This document shows, piece after piece, positions 52,301 to 59,559 of a stretch of 64,000 bases of DNA. Where the stretch lies: the NCBI GenBank assembly GCA_045648765.1, contig JAZROQ010000003.1, positions 1 through 64,000 on the forward strand, given 5' to 3'. Within the stretch, counting starts at the first letter, position 1, and the number at the start of each line of letters is the position of its first letter. The DNA is from RGIG3009 sp045648765. GTDB taxonomy: Bacteria > Bacillota > Clostridia > Oscillospirales > Acutalibacteraceae. The notes beneath the pieces were generated by a model, which searched no databases, was not told where the DNA came from, and saw nothing but the letters and a program-made list of their open reading frames with translations. Position numbers and translations under genes: made by a program.

Positions 52301-52336
52301 AAAAACCGTGTATTGCCAAGGCAATACACGGTTTTT
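52301..52336. terminator. Bidirectional terminator between the translation operon and the Suf-like operon
   Basis: AAAAACCGTGTATTGCC pairs with GGCAATACACGGTTTTT with a 2-base loop, between convergent genes. Confidence 0.92.
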
Positions 52337-52337
52337 G

Positions 52338-53255
52338 TTATTTCAAAAATCCGTTGATGATTTCTTCTTCGGCTTGTTGTTCCGAAAGACCCAATGTCAT
52401 TAACTTAATCAGTTGTTCACCCGCAATTTTGCCGATTGCCGCTTCGTGAATGAGCGAAGCGTCCAAATGATTGGCAACAATTTCAGGGATAGCGCACACG
52501 CTGGCATCGTCCATCAAAATGGCATCGCATTCGGTGTGACCGCTGCAACGGTTGTTGCCGTGAATGCGCGAAACAAAGCGTTGCTTGGACCGTTCTTTTG
52601 CCACCGACCGCGAAATCACGTTGGCCGAGGAATCCTCACCGTTCAGTTCCACGGTAAAATCCGTTTCGGCAAACTGGTCGCCGTGTGTCATCAGTTTTTC
52701 GCGAATTACCAAGGAAGCACCGCTTGCCACCTTGGCATCGGTAATACGGCGGGTGGAATCCACCCCTTTGATTTGCGTGGTTTCCAACTCCATGGTGGCG
52801 CCTTCTTCCAGCACGATCACCGTTTGCGGGTTCATCACGCGTTTACCGTTGCCGTCACCGTCGCCGTAATGCTTTTCCACATACCGCACTTTGGCGTTTT
52901 TACCCACGTAAAACGTGTGCACACCATCGTGACGTGATTCTTCGTCGCCGCTGTTGTGAATACCGCACCCTGCCACAATGGTTACGTCGGCATCGTCACC
53001 AATAAAGAAATCGTTGTAAACCAGTTCTTGCAACCCTGCTTTGCTGATAACCACAGGAATATGCACACTTTCGTTTTTGGTGCCGGGTTTAATGCGAATA
53101 TCAATTCCCGGTTTGTCGGTCTTGGTCACAATATCAATGTTGGCAGTGGTGGCACGCCCTGCCGCTTCGCCGTTGGCGCGGATGTTGTATGCCCCTTCCG
53201 GTACGTCGTGCAAATCCGCCACGGCTTCCAATAATGTTTTTTCAATCGTATTCAT
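52338..53255 (-). CDS. SufB/SufD-family Fe-S assembly scaffold protein
   Basis: This 305-residue protein has the beta-helical SufBD core, with GHTECDAILMDDASVCAIPEI (about 236-256) and the C-terminal HEAAIGKIAGEQL block, which are typical signatures. It is shorter than SufB (about 470) or SufD (about 430), lacking the long N-terminal part, as in the minimal two-gene SufBC-like (SMS-type) systems of anaerobes. It acts with the adjacent SufC ATPase to build Fe-S clusters. Its start is 3 bp after the sufC stop. Confidence 0.92.
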   Translation of the reverse strand: MNTIEKTLLEAVADLHDVPEGAYNIRANGEAAGRATTANIDIVTKTDKPGIDIRIKPGTKNESVHIPVVISKAGLQELVYNDFFIGDDADVTIVAGCGIHNSGDEESRHDGVHTFYVGKNAKVRYVEKHYGDGDGNGKRVMNPQTVIVLEEGATMELETTQIKGVDSTRRITDAKVASGASLVIREKLMTHGDQFAETDFTVELNGEDSSANVISRSVAKERSKQRFVSRIHGNNRCSGHTECDAILMDDASVCAIPEIVANHLDASLIHEAAIGKIAGEQLIKLMTLGLSEQQAEEEIINGFLK

Positions 53256-53258
53256 CGC

Positions 53259-53984
53259 TTACACCAACTTTTCCGTTAACGCTTGGCAAGTTCCCGCTTT
53301 GTCCAAAAGACGCGGCAAAATGGTGGCGGGTGTGCCAATGTCGGTAATCTCGCCGCCCGCAATCACCACAATTTTGTCGGCAATGTTCAAAATGCGTTCT
53401 TGGTGCGAGATAATCAGGATAGAGCCGCCCTCTTTTTCGTGCATGTTTTCAAACACACGAATCAAGTTTTGGAAACTCCACAAATCAATGCCTGCTTCGG
53501 GTTCATCAAACACCGTCACGCGTGTGCCGCGCACCATCACAGTGGCAATTTCAATACGTTTGAGTTCACCACCCGATAAACTGGCGTTGATTTCGCGGTT
53601 GATGTAATCTTTGGCGCACAACCCCACCTCGGAAAGGTAAGCACACGCTTCGGTAATAGACATGTTTTTGCCTGCGGCAAGCGACAACAAATCGCGCACC
53701 GTAATGCCCTTAAACCGCACCGGTTGCTGAAACGCAAAACTAATACCGCGGTTGGCGCGTTCGGTAATGCTAAGTGCGGTAATATCCTCGCCGTCCAGCA
53801 AAATCGAACCGTTTGTGGGCACCAAAATACCCGCAATCACCTTGGCAAGGGTGGATTTACCGCCACCATTGGGACCGGTAATTGCCACAAAGCGCTCATC
53901 GATTTGCAAATTGATGTCTTTTAATATATCTTTTGGACCGTCTTCGGTTTCGACGGTATAGCTAATGTGTTTGAGCTCTAACAT
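53259..53984 (-). CDS. sufC: Fe-S assembly ATPase SufC
   Basis: This 241-residue cytoplasmic ABC ATPase has Walker A GPNGGGKST (about 38-46), signature motif LSGGELKRIEIA, and Walker B VTVFDEPEAGID with the H-loop ISHQERIL. It drives the SufBD partner encoded directly downstream. No sufS, sufU or sufE is adjacent; the cysteine desulfurase at 55290 is a likely sulfur source. A -10 like TACAAT lies about 35 bp upstream (54024-54019) with a poor -35. Confidence 0.95.
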   Translation of the reverse strand: MLELKHISYTVETEDGPKDILKDINLQIDERFVAITGPNGGGKSTLAKVIAGILVPTNGSILLDGEDITALSITERANRGISFAFQQPVRFKGITVRDLLSLAAGKNMSITEACAYLSEVGLCAKDYINREINASLSGGELKRIEIATVMVRGTRVTVFDEPEAGIDLWSFQNLIRVFENMHEKEGGSILIISHQERILNIADKIVVIAGGEITDIGTPATILPRLLDKAGTCQALTEKLV

Positions 53985-54084
53985 GCTTGTCCTCCGTTTG
54001 AACTTCGTACTATTCGGTATTGTACCACAGTTTTCTGCAAATTAAAAGAGTAAAATTTATTTGTACCAATAAAAAGTAACTTTG

Positions 54085-54113
54085 TTGATTTTTTTGTTTT
54101 GTAGTCGTATAAT
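54085..54113 (+). promoter_or_regulatory. Promoter of the 332-residue PHP gene
   Basis: TTGATT (54085-54090) and TATAAT (54108-54113), spacer 17 bp. Confidence 0.78.
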
Positions 54114-54161
54114 ACAATCAATAACTAACGTAAAAAACACTGCTTGGGGAGTCGTTTGTAG

Positions 54162-55160
54162 ATGAAAAAGGTTTTATTGGGCACAAAGAAGAATTTTTAC
54201 AAAGCCAATATGCATTGTCACAGTAATTTGTCCGATGCCACGCTTACACCCGAACAACTAAAAGCGCTTTATAAAGGGAATGGATATAGCATTCTTGCCA
54301 TCACCGACCACGACAGTATTCGCAACCATTCCTACCTTGATGACGAGGATTTTCTCACCATAACGTCTATGGAAATTTCCATCAAAGAGCGGCTGGTTTC
54401 CACCAGTGTCGACCGCCACATGAAGGTTTGTCACCTGAACGTCTATGCCGAAAAGCAGGATAACGAGTATAACGTTTGTTACAGTTCCGCTTACGATAAA
54501 TATTCCCCCAAAGAAAGGGTAGAGGCTATCGTTAAAAAAGACGGTGACCACCAAAGAACCTACAGCGCCCAAGGCATTAACGAAATCATCGAGGCTGCCA
54601 ACAAAAACGGCTTTTTGGTAAGCTATAATCACCCAACGTGGTCGCTCGAAACTTACGAACAGTATTCGCAATATACCGGAATATGGGGCGTCGAAATTTT
54701 TAACACGTCCTGTGTCACGGCAGGTCTTTTCGAATATAACGACCACGTTTTTGATGAATTTTTAAGAATGGGAAAAAGAGTATTCCCCGTAGCAGCCGAC
54801 GATAATCACAACGATAGAGATGATAGTTTCGGCGGTTTTATCATGGTAAACAGCGATGCGTTACAATACGAAAACATCATCGAATCGTTAAAGTGCGGTG
54901 ATTTTTATGCCTCTACCGGTCCGTTAATCGATGAGGTTTTTGTAGAAGGTGATACAGTAACGGTAAAATGTGCAAACGCCAAACACGTTTATCTGTCTAC
55001 TTGTTCCAGACGTGCTTACGGTATACACGCGCCAAACGACGGCTATTTAAACGAAGCAGAATTTAAATTTATTCCCGATGACATCTATTTTAGAATAACC
55101 GTTGTCGATGAGTTTGGAAATCGTGCAAACACCGGTGCTTTTTTCATAGAAGAACTTTAA
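54162..55160 (+). CDS. PHP domain phosphoesterase (332 residues)
   Basis: This predicted metal-dependent phosphoesterase has ligands H18 and H20 (NMHCHSN), D50-H51 (TDHDS), E70, a YNHPTWS histidine near 157 and the C-terminal AADDNHND motif. After the PHP domain (about 12-235) a beta-rich C-terminal module (about 235-332) resembles an accessory domain found in similar proteins. It is monocistronic with its own promoter and terminator. Its base composition is more AT-rich than its neighbours, a mild hint of transfer. The substrate is unknown. Confidence 0.85.
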   Translation: MKKVLLGTKKNFYKANMHCHSNLSDATLTPEQLKALYKGNGYSILAITDHDSIRNHSYLDDEDFLTITSMEISIKERLVSTSVDRHMKVCHLNVYAEKQDNEYNVCYSSAYDKYSPKERVEAIVKKDGDHQRTYSAQGINEIIEAANKNGFLVSYNHPTWSLETYEQYSQYTGIWGVEIFNTSCVTAGLFEYNDHVFDEFLRMGKRVFPVAADDNHNDRDDSFGGFIMVNSDALQYENIIESLKCGDFYASTGPLIDEVFVEGDTVTVKCANAKHVYLSTCSRRAYGIHAPNDGYLNEAEFKFIPDDIYFRITVVDEFGNRANTGAFFIEEL

Positions 55161-55164
55161 AATC

Positions 55165-55192
55165 AAAAGCGGCCCTTCGGGGTCGCTTTTTT
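55165..55192 (+). terminator. Terminator after the PHP gene
   Basis: AAAAGCGGCCC pairs with GGGTCGCTTTT around TTCG, with a T-run. Confidence 0.88.
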
Positions 55193-55223
55193 GCTATCCA
55201 AAACCTACCACAAGGCAAGAGGG

Positions 55224-55252
55224 TTGTATCTTTTTGAAAAGTGTGTTATACT
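55224..55252 (+). promoter_or_regulatory. Promoter of the cysteine desulfurase gene
   Basis: TTGTAT (55224-55229) and TATACT (55247-55252), spacer 17 bp. Confidence 0.75.
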
Positions 55253-55289
55253 GTCCTATATATTGCTTACAAAAAAAGGGGGATTTACC

Positions 55290-56420
55290 GTGATATATTT
55301 GGATAACAGCGCGACCACAGCGGTTTCGCCGTCGGTGGCACAAGCTATGGTCGAAGTCATGACAAATAACTACGGCAATCCTTCCTCGTTGCATACGCTG
55401 GGTGTCGAAGCCGAAACCGCCGTCACGGCCGCGCGGGGTGCTGTTGCCAAACTCGTTGGCGCGGCGGCAGACCAAATCGTTTTTACCGGCAGCGGCACCG
55501 AAGCCAACAATCTGGCAATTTTGGGTGGCGCGGCAGCCAAAAACCGCCGTCCGCACGTGGCAGTCACCACTGCGGTGGAACATCCGTCGGTGGCGGCGTG
55601 TTTTGACGAACTCGAAAAACAAGGTTGGTCGGTTATCCGCCTTATTCCTAATGAAAATGGCATTGTCACCCCCGAACAAGTGGCAAATGCTTGCAGTGCC
55701 GATACCACCTTGGTCAGCATTATGGCAGTTAATAACGAAACGGGCGCTCGGTTCGACATTCCTGCCATGGTTGCAAGCGTTAAACGCATTGCTCCCGAAG
55801 CACTGTTCCATACCGACTGTGTGCAAGCAGCGGGCAAACTGCCCTTGTTTGCCGAACGGTGGGGCGTGGATCTTATGTCGGTCAGCGGCCACAAATTGCA
55901 TGGGCCCAAAGGGGTAGGGGCGCTGTATATTCGCAAAGGTGTCCGTTTGTTGCCCCGCACCCTCGGCGGTGGGCAAGAACGTGGCTTGCGCTCGGGCACC
56001 GAACCGGTTCCCGCCATTGTCGGTTTTGGCACTGCGGCGGCAGAAGTGGCACCGTTTGCCGAACAAGAAAAACACTATACCGCCTTGCGTGAAGAATTGC
56101 TTGAACAACTCAAAGCATTGCCCGATGTGCGGTTGCATTTGCCCGCAAGCGCTGTGCCGTACATTGTCAATTTTTCACTTGTGGGTTTTCGCAGTGAAAC
56201 GCTGGTGCACTTTTTGGCATCGCACGGGATTTTTGTTTCGGGCGGGTCGGCGTGTTCCAAAGGCAAACATAGCCCTGTGCTAACCGCTTTGGGGTTGCCC
56301 GAACGCGAAATCGACAGTTCACTGCGCATCAGTTTTTCCTATCACACCACAAAACAGGAGATACACGCCTTGGCAGATGCTTTAAAGCAAGCCACTGCCA
56401 CGTTACAAAGGAGAAAATAA
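55290..56420 (+). CDS. Cysteine desulfurase (NifS/IscS-like)
   Basis: This 376-residue class-V PLP enzyme takes sulfur from cysteine. It starts at GTG (VIYLDNSATT) after AAGGGGG. The PLP lysine is K202 (SGHKLHGPKG), with H98 (VEHPSV) and D176; the catalytic cysteine is C322 in the loop SACSKGKHSP, without the longer IscS loop, as in NifS-like enzymes of Firmicutes. It stands upstream of thiI on the same strand, separated only by sortase B and an accessory island, so it likely serves tRNA 4-thiouridine synthesis and Fe-S assembly. Confidence 0.95.
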   Translation: MIYLDNSATTAVSPSVAQAMVEVMTNNYGNPSSLHTLGVEAETAVTAARGAVAKLVGAAADQIVFTGSGTEANNLAILGGAAAKNRRPHVAVTTAVEHPSVAACFDELEKQGWSVIRLIPNENGIVTPEQVANACSADTTLVSIMAVNNETGARFDIPAMVASVKRIAPEALFHTDCVQAAGKLPLFAERWGVDLMSVSGHKLHGPKGVGALYIRKGVRLLPRTLGGGQERGLRSGTEPVPAIVGFGTAAAEVAPFAEQEKHYTALREELLEQLKALPDVRLHLPASAVPYIVNFSLVGFRSETLVHFLASHGIFVSGGSACSKGKHSPVLTALGLPEREIDSSLRISFSYHTTKQEIHALADALKQATATLQRRK

Positions 56421-56424
56421 ACGG

Positions 56425-57417
56425 ATGAACAAATTTTTCTCGTTTTTAAAGACGATTATCCCCATCAAAGGCGACAGCAAACGCGAATGGATTCGCAAAC
56501 TTTCGTTTTTGTTGGCACTTTTTGTGTTTATCGGTTGCGCGGGGTATTTGGTTGACGATTTGTTGTTGCAACCTTACAGCACCCAAAAAATCACACAACA
56601 AGCGCAAGATTGGTACCACACCGAGCCGGATAACACGCCGCAAACACCCGAAGAAGAGGATACAACGGTGGTTTACCCTGAAGAACTGGACGAATCGTTT
56701 TATGCGTTGTACCGTCGCAATCAAGATATCAAAGCGTGGCTCACATTTGCCACCACGGGCGAAGACTTGTTCAACGGTGCCATCGATAACCCCGTGGTAC
56801 AATCGGCCGATAACGATTTTTATCTAAACCGAAACTATCTCAAAGAACCCGAAAAAGCAGGGACGTTGTATTTTGACTATCGCAACGATTTGTCGGTGGG
56901 TGCTCAAAACCGCAACTTGATTATTTACGGTCATAACCTTCCCAGCGGTCTGATGTTTTCGCGTTTTAACTTGCTTGCCAAAGGCAACGTGGATTATGCG
57001 CGCCGCTTGACCACGCTCACGCTGGATACGTGGTATGGGGAACAACGGACATACAAAGTGTTTGCGGTTATGATTATCAACGCCGAAAACAAAGAAGAAA
57101 AAATGTTCAACTACCTGCGCACCCAATTTACCGACGACTCGTTTTTGGAATTTACCGACCAAATTCGCCGTCGCTCGCTGTTTGATTTTGGTGACGTCGA
57201 TATTCAAAAAACCGACGAAATTATCACGCTTTCCACTTGCTCCAACAAACGAGAAACCAAACTCACCGATGCGCGCACCGTCATTGTGGCGCGCCGCGTG
57301 CGCGAGGGGGAAGACCCCGCAGTAGATACCACCAAAACGGTTGCCAACACAGACGTGCTAATGCCGAAAATGTGGTACATCGCGTCTAAAAAAGAATTAC
57401 CCGAAGAATATCGTTGA
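56425..57417 (+). CDS. srtB: Class B sortase
   Basis: This 330-residue membrane transpeptidase has a cytoplasmic basic start, one helix (about 26-46), and a catalytic domain with H170 (IYGHNLPSG), C272 (TLSTC) and R284 (DARTVIVARR). It links surface proteins or pilins to peptidoglycan. No obvious LPXTG/NPQTN substrate is in the window. It starts 5 bp after the desulfurase stop, with AAAGGAG upstream, so the two are probably co-transcribed. It is paralogous to the inactive domain inside the CinA fusion at 59560. Confidence 0.94.
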   Translation: MNKFFSFLKTIIPIKGDSKREWIRKLSFLLALFVFIGCAGYLVDDLLLQPYSTQKITQQAQDWYHTEPDNTPQTPEEEDTTVVYPEELDESFYALYRRNQDIKAWLTFATTGEDLFNGAIDNPVVQSADNDFYLNRNYLKEPEKAGTLYFDYRNDLSVGAQNRNLIIYGHNLPSGLMFSRFNLLAKGNVDYARRLTTLTLDTWYGEQRTYKVFAVMIINAENKEEKMFNYLRTQFTDDSFLEFTDQIRRRSLFDFGDVDIQKTDEIITLSTCSNKRETKLTDARTVIVARRVREGEDPAVDTTKTVANTDVLMPKMWYIASKKELPEEYR

Positions 57418-57420
57418 ATG

Positions 57421-57445
57421 TGTATCTTTGCTTTGCAAAGATACA
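57421..57445. repeat. Perfect hairpin behind srtB
   Basis: TGTATCTTTGC pairs with GCAAAGATACA around TTT, four bases after the stop. There is no T-run, so it is not an obvious terminator; it may protect the 3' end or belong to the following repeat element. Confidence 0.7.
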
Positions 57446-57447
57446 CA

Positions 57448-57621
57448 GCGATATAAATTCCTAACGGAATTTGCGATATATACTCCGTATGCGATATATC
57501 TTCGATGCGATATGTCCCTTCGGGACACGGATAGGAATTTATATTATATCGCAACGAACGAAGTGAAGTTATATCGCATTTGGTAAACAAATATATCGCA
57601 CGAGCAAAGCGAGTATATCGC
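57448..57621. repeat. Segmented palindromic element of GCGATATA-bounded mini-hairpins
   Basis: Four copies of GCGATATA lie at 57448, 57473, 57491 and 57507 (the last ends in G), and four inverted copies (TATATCGC) at 57545, 57570, 57592 and 57614. Between copies are mini-hairpins such as AATTCC/GGAATT, TGTCCC/GGGACA (57513-57527), ATTTG/CAAAT and others. A 13-bp long-range pairing joins 57451-57463 to 57532-57544. The element ends 11 bases before the Shine-Dalgarno of the four-helix-bundle gene. Confidence 0.8.
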
Positions 57622-57636
57622 AAAAGGAGACAAAAA

Positions 57637-57984
57637 ATGGCAGAAAAAACGATTAAGGAAATGGCAGTGGAATTAACCGTTGAAATAACCGCTATATGTG
57701 ACGATATTAAAGGACGAACTGTTTTTGTGAATCAATTATTACGTTCTTGTTCTTCAATAGGCGCAAATTCGCACGAAGCAAAATATGCTCAAAGTAAGTT
57801 GGATTTTATCAGTAAAATGGAAATTGCATTAAAAGAGTGTTATGAAACCGAATATTGGTTTGAAATACTTTTCAAAATCAACAGTATTGATGAAACCACC
57901 TATAAAAAGCTTTTGAATACATGCGGCACTATACGAAGAAAGCTCATCGCTTCTATTACTACTGTTAAGGGAAAAAACAGTTGA
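57637..57984 (+). CDS. Four-helix-bundle (S23/IVS-type, Avd-like) protein
   Basis: This 115-residue protein starts at MAEKTIKEMAVE (57637, after AAAGGAG). It has the four-helix-bundle S23 fold, with SCSSIGANSHEAKYAQSKLDF (about 44-64), KMEIALKECYETEYWFEIL and a final KLIASI helix. Homologs are encoded in 23S rRNA intervening sequences, and the Avd protein of diversity-generating retroelements shares the fold and binds nucleic acid. No reverse transcriptase or rRNA is present here. The gene and its upstream element are AT-rich compared with neighbours, suggesting acquisition. Confidence 0.88.
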   Translation: MAEKTIKEMAVELTVEITAICDDIKGRTVFVNQLLRSCSSIGANSHEAKYAQSKLDFISKMEIALKECYETEYWFEILFKINSIDETTYKKLLNTCGTIRRKLIASITTVKGKNS

Positions 57985-58010
57985 GTTAAAAGTGTTAGGA
58001 TAATTGCCAA

Positions 58011-58346
58011 ATGAAACACAACATGAAACTAAACCCCGTTCCGTTCGAAAGGATTAAGAGCGGAGAAAAAACAATCGAAATTCGTTTGTTTGATGAAAAA
58101 CGTCAGCAAATCAAAGCAGGGGATAAAATTGTTTTCACCAATAATACTTCCGGTGAAACCTTGGATACATTGGTTGTGAAATTGCATCGCTTTGAGAGTT
58201 TCGAAGAATTATATAAATCGTTACCTCTTCTAAAATGTGGATATACAACTGAAAATGTTGACAAAGCAAAACCATCTGATATGGAACAATATTATTCTTT
58301 GGAAGAGCAGAACAAATACGGTGTTGTTGGTATTGAACTTTGTTGA
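58011..58346 (+). CDS. ASCH-domain protein
   Basis: This 111-residue ASCH (PUA-like) protein begins MKHNMKLNPVPFERIKSGEKTIEIRLFDEKR, the canonical motif with the conserved GxKxxExR-type pattern (SGEKTIEIRL, about 17-26). ASCH domains are predicted to bind RNA, possibly as co-activators or tRNA-related factors. AGGA lies nine bases before the ATG. It forms an AT-rich pair with the four-helix-bundle gene between srtB and thiI and may have arrived with it. Confidence 0.85.
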   Translation: MKHNMKLNPVPFERIKSGEKTIEIRLFDEKRQQIKAGDKIVFTNNTSGETLDTLVVKLHRFESFEELYKSLPLLKCGYTTENVDKAKPSDMEQYYSLEEQNKYGVVGIELC

Positions 58347-58376
58347 CCTAAAAAATTACAGACGAGAGGATAAAAA

Positions 58377-59543
58377 ATGAACGAAATCATTCTGATTAAA
58401 AACGGCGAACTGGCGCTCAAAGGCTTAAACCGCAGTACGTTCGAAGAAGTGTTGCTCAAAAATTTGCGTCACCGTTTACGCACGGTGGGGAATTTCACGT
58501 TGCGCAAAGCGCAATCCACCGTATATATCGAACCGCGCGACGAAGTAACCGATTGGGATACCGTCAGCGACCAAGTTGCCAAGGTGTTTGGCATTTCCGC
58601 CTTTTCCCGCGCCTGTGTGGTCGAAAAGGATTTAGAAGCCATCAAATCCGCCGCGGCGGAATATTTGGCGCCGTCGCTGCAAATGGCGCGCACGTTCAAA
58701 GTGGAGGCCAAACGCGCCGACAAACAATTCCCCCTGACTTCTCCGCAAATTTGCGCCGAAGTGGGCGGTGCTGTATTGAGTGCGTTCCCGCACTTGACCG
58801 TAGACGTTCATAACCCCGAAGTGACCGTTTGGGTAGAAGTTCGCGATTTTGGCGCCTACATTCACGGCCCGCAACAACAAGGTGCGGGCGGTATGCCGGT
58901 GGGCACGGGCGGAAAAGCCGCCATTTTGATTTCGGGCGGTATCGATTCACCTGTTGCCGCCTATATGATGGCCAAACGCGGTATTTCACTTTTTGGTGTT
59001 CACTTTGCTTCACCGCCCTATACCAGCGAACGCGCCGAAATGAAGGTGGTTTCGCTGCTCGAAAAAGTCAGTGAATACGCGGGGCACATGTCACTTGCCA
59101 TTGTCCCGTTTACCCATATTCAAGAAGAAATCGGAAAACATTGCCCCGAAGAACTGTTCACCTTGGTTATGCGCCGTTTTATGATGCGCATTGCCACGCG
59201 CTTGGCACAAGAAAACGAGTGTTCGGCACTTGTTACGGGCGAAAGCGTGGGACAAGTTGCCAGTCAAACGCTTCCGGCACTGGTTTGTACCGATGCGGTA
59301 GCCGATCTGCCTGTTTTGCGACCTGTGATCGGTATGGACAAAGAAGAAATCATCGCCATTTCGCGGCGCATCGACACGTTTGATATTTCCATTCAACCGT
59401 ACGAAGATTGTTGCACTGTGTTTACCCCGCGTCATCCGCGTACCCGCCCCCGTATCGAAGAACTCGAAGCGGCGGAATCGTTGTTAGCGGTAGACGAACT
59501 CATCGAAGAAGCCGTTGCCGGCGTACGGTATCGGAAAATCTGA
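58377..59543 (+). CDS. thiI: tRNA uracil 4-sulfurtransferase ThiI
   Basis: This 388-residue protein has an N-terminal ferredoxin-like/THUMP region (about 1-165), a PP-loop ATPase with ISGGIDSPVAAY (about 183-194), and ends with a YEDCCTVFTPRHPRTRP segment. There is no rhodanese domain, as in Bacillus ThiI, which uses the NifS-type desulfurase directly. It makes 4-thiouridine at tRNA position 8 and may serve thiamine synthesis. AGAGGAT precedes the ATG. It probably pairs functionally with the desulfurase at 55290. Confidence 0.95.
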   Translation: MNEIILIKNGELALKGLNRSTFEEVLLKNLRHRLRTVGNFTLRKAQSTVYIEPRDEVTDWDTVSDQVAKVFGISAFSRACVVEKDLEAIKSAAAEYLAPSLQMARTFKVEAKRADKQFPLTSPQICAEVGGAVLSAFPHLTVDVHNPEVTVWVEVRDFGAYIHGPQQQGAGGMPVGTGGKAAILISGGIDSPVAAYMMAKRGISLFGVHFASPPYTSERAEMKVVSLLEKVSEYAGHMSLAIVPFTHIQEEIGKHCPEELFTLVMRRFMMRIATRLAQENECSALVTGESVGQVASQTLPALVCTDAVADLPVLRPVIGMDKEEIIAISRRIDTFDISIQPYEDCCTVFTPRHPRTRPRIEELEAAESLLAVDELIEEAVAGVRYRKI

Positions 59544-59559
59544 TAAGGTGGTGAAAACC

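Noticed and set aside
57421..57445. Intrinsic terminator after srtB
   Set aside because: The stem is perfect but no T-tract follows, so termination is not supported.
57448..57621. CRISPR array
   Set aside because: The repeats are 8 bp, in both orientations and unevenly spaced, with self-complementary intervals; this is a palindromic element, not CRISPR.
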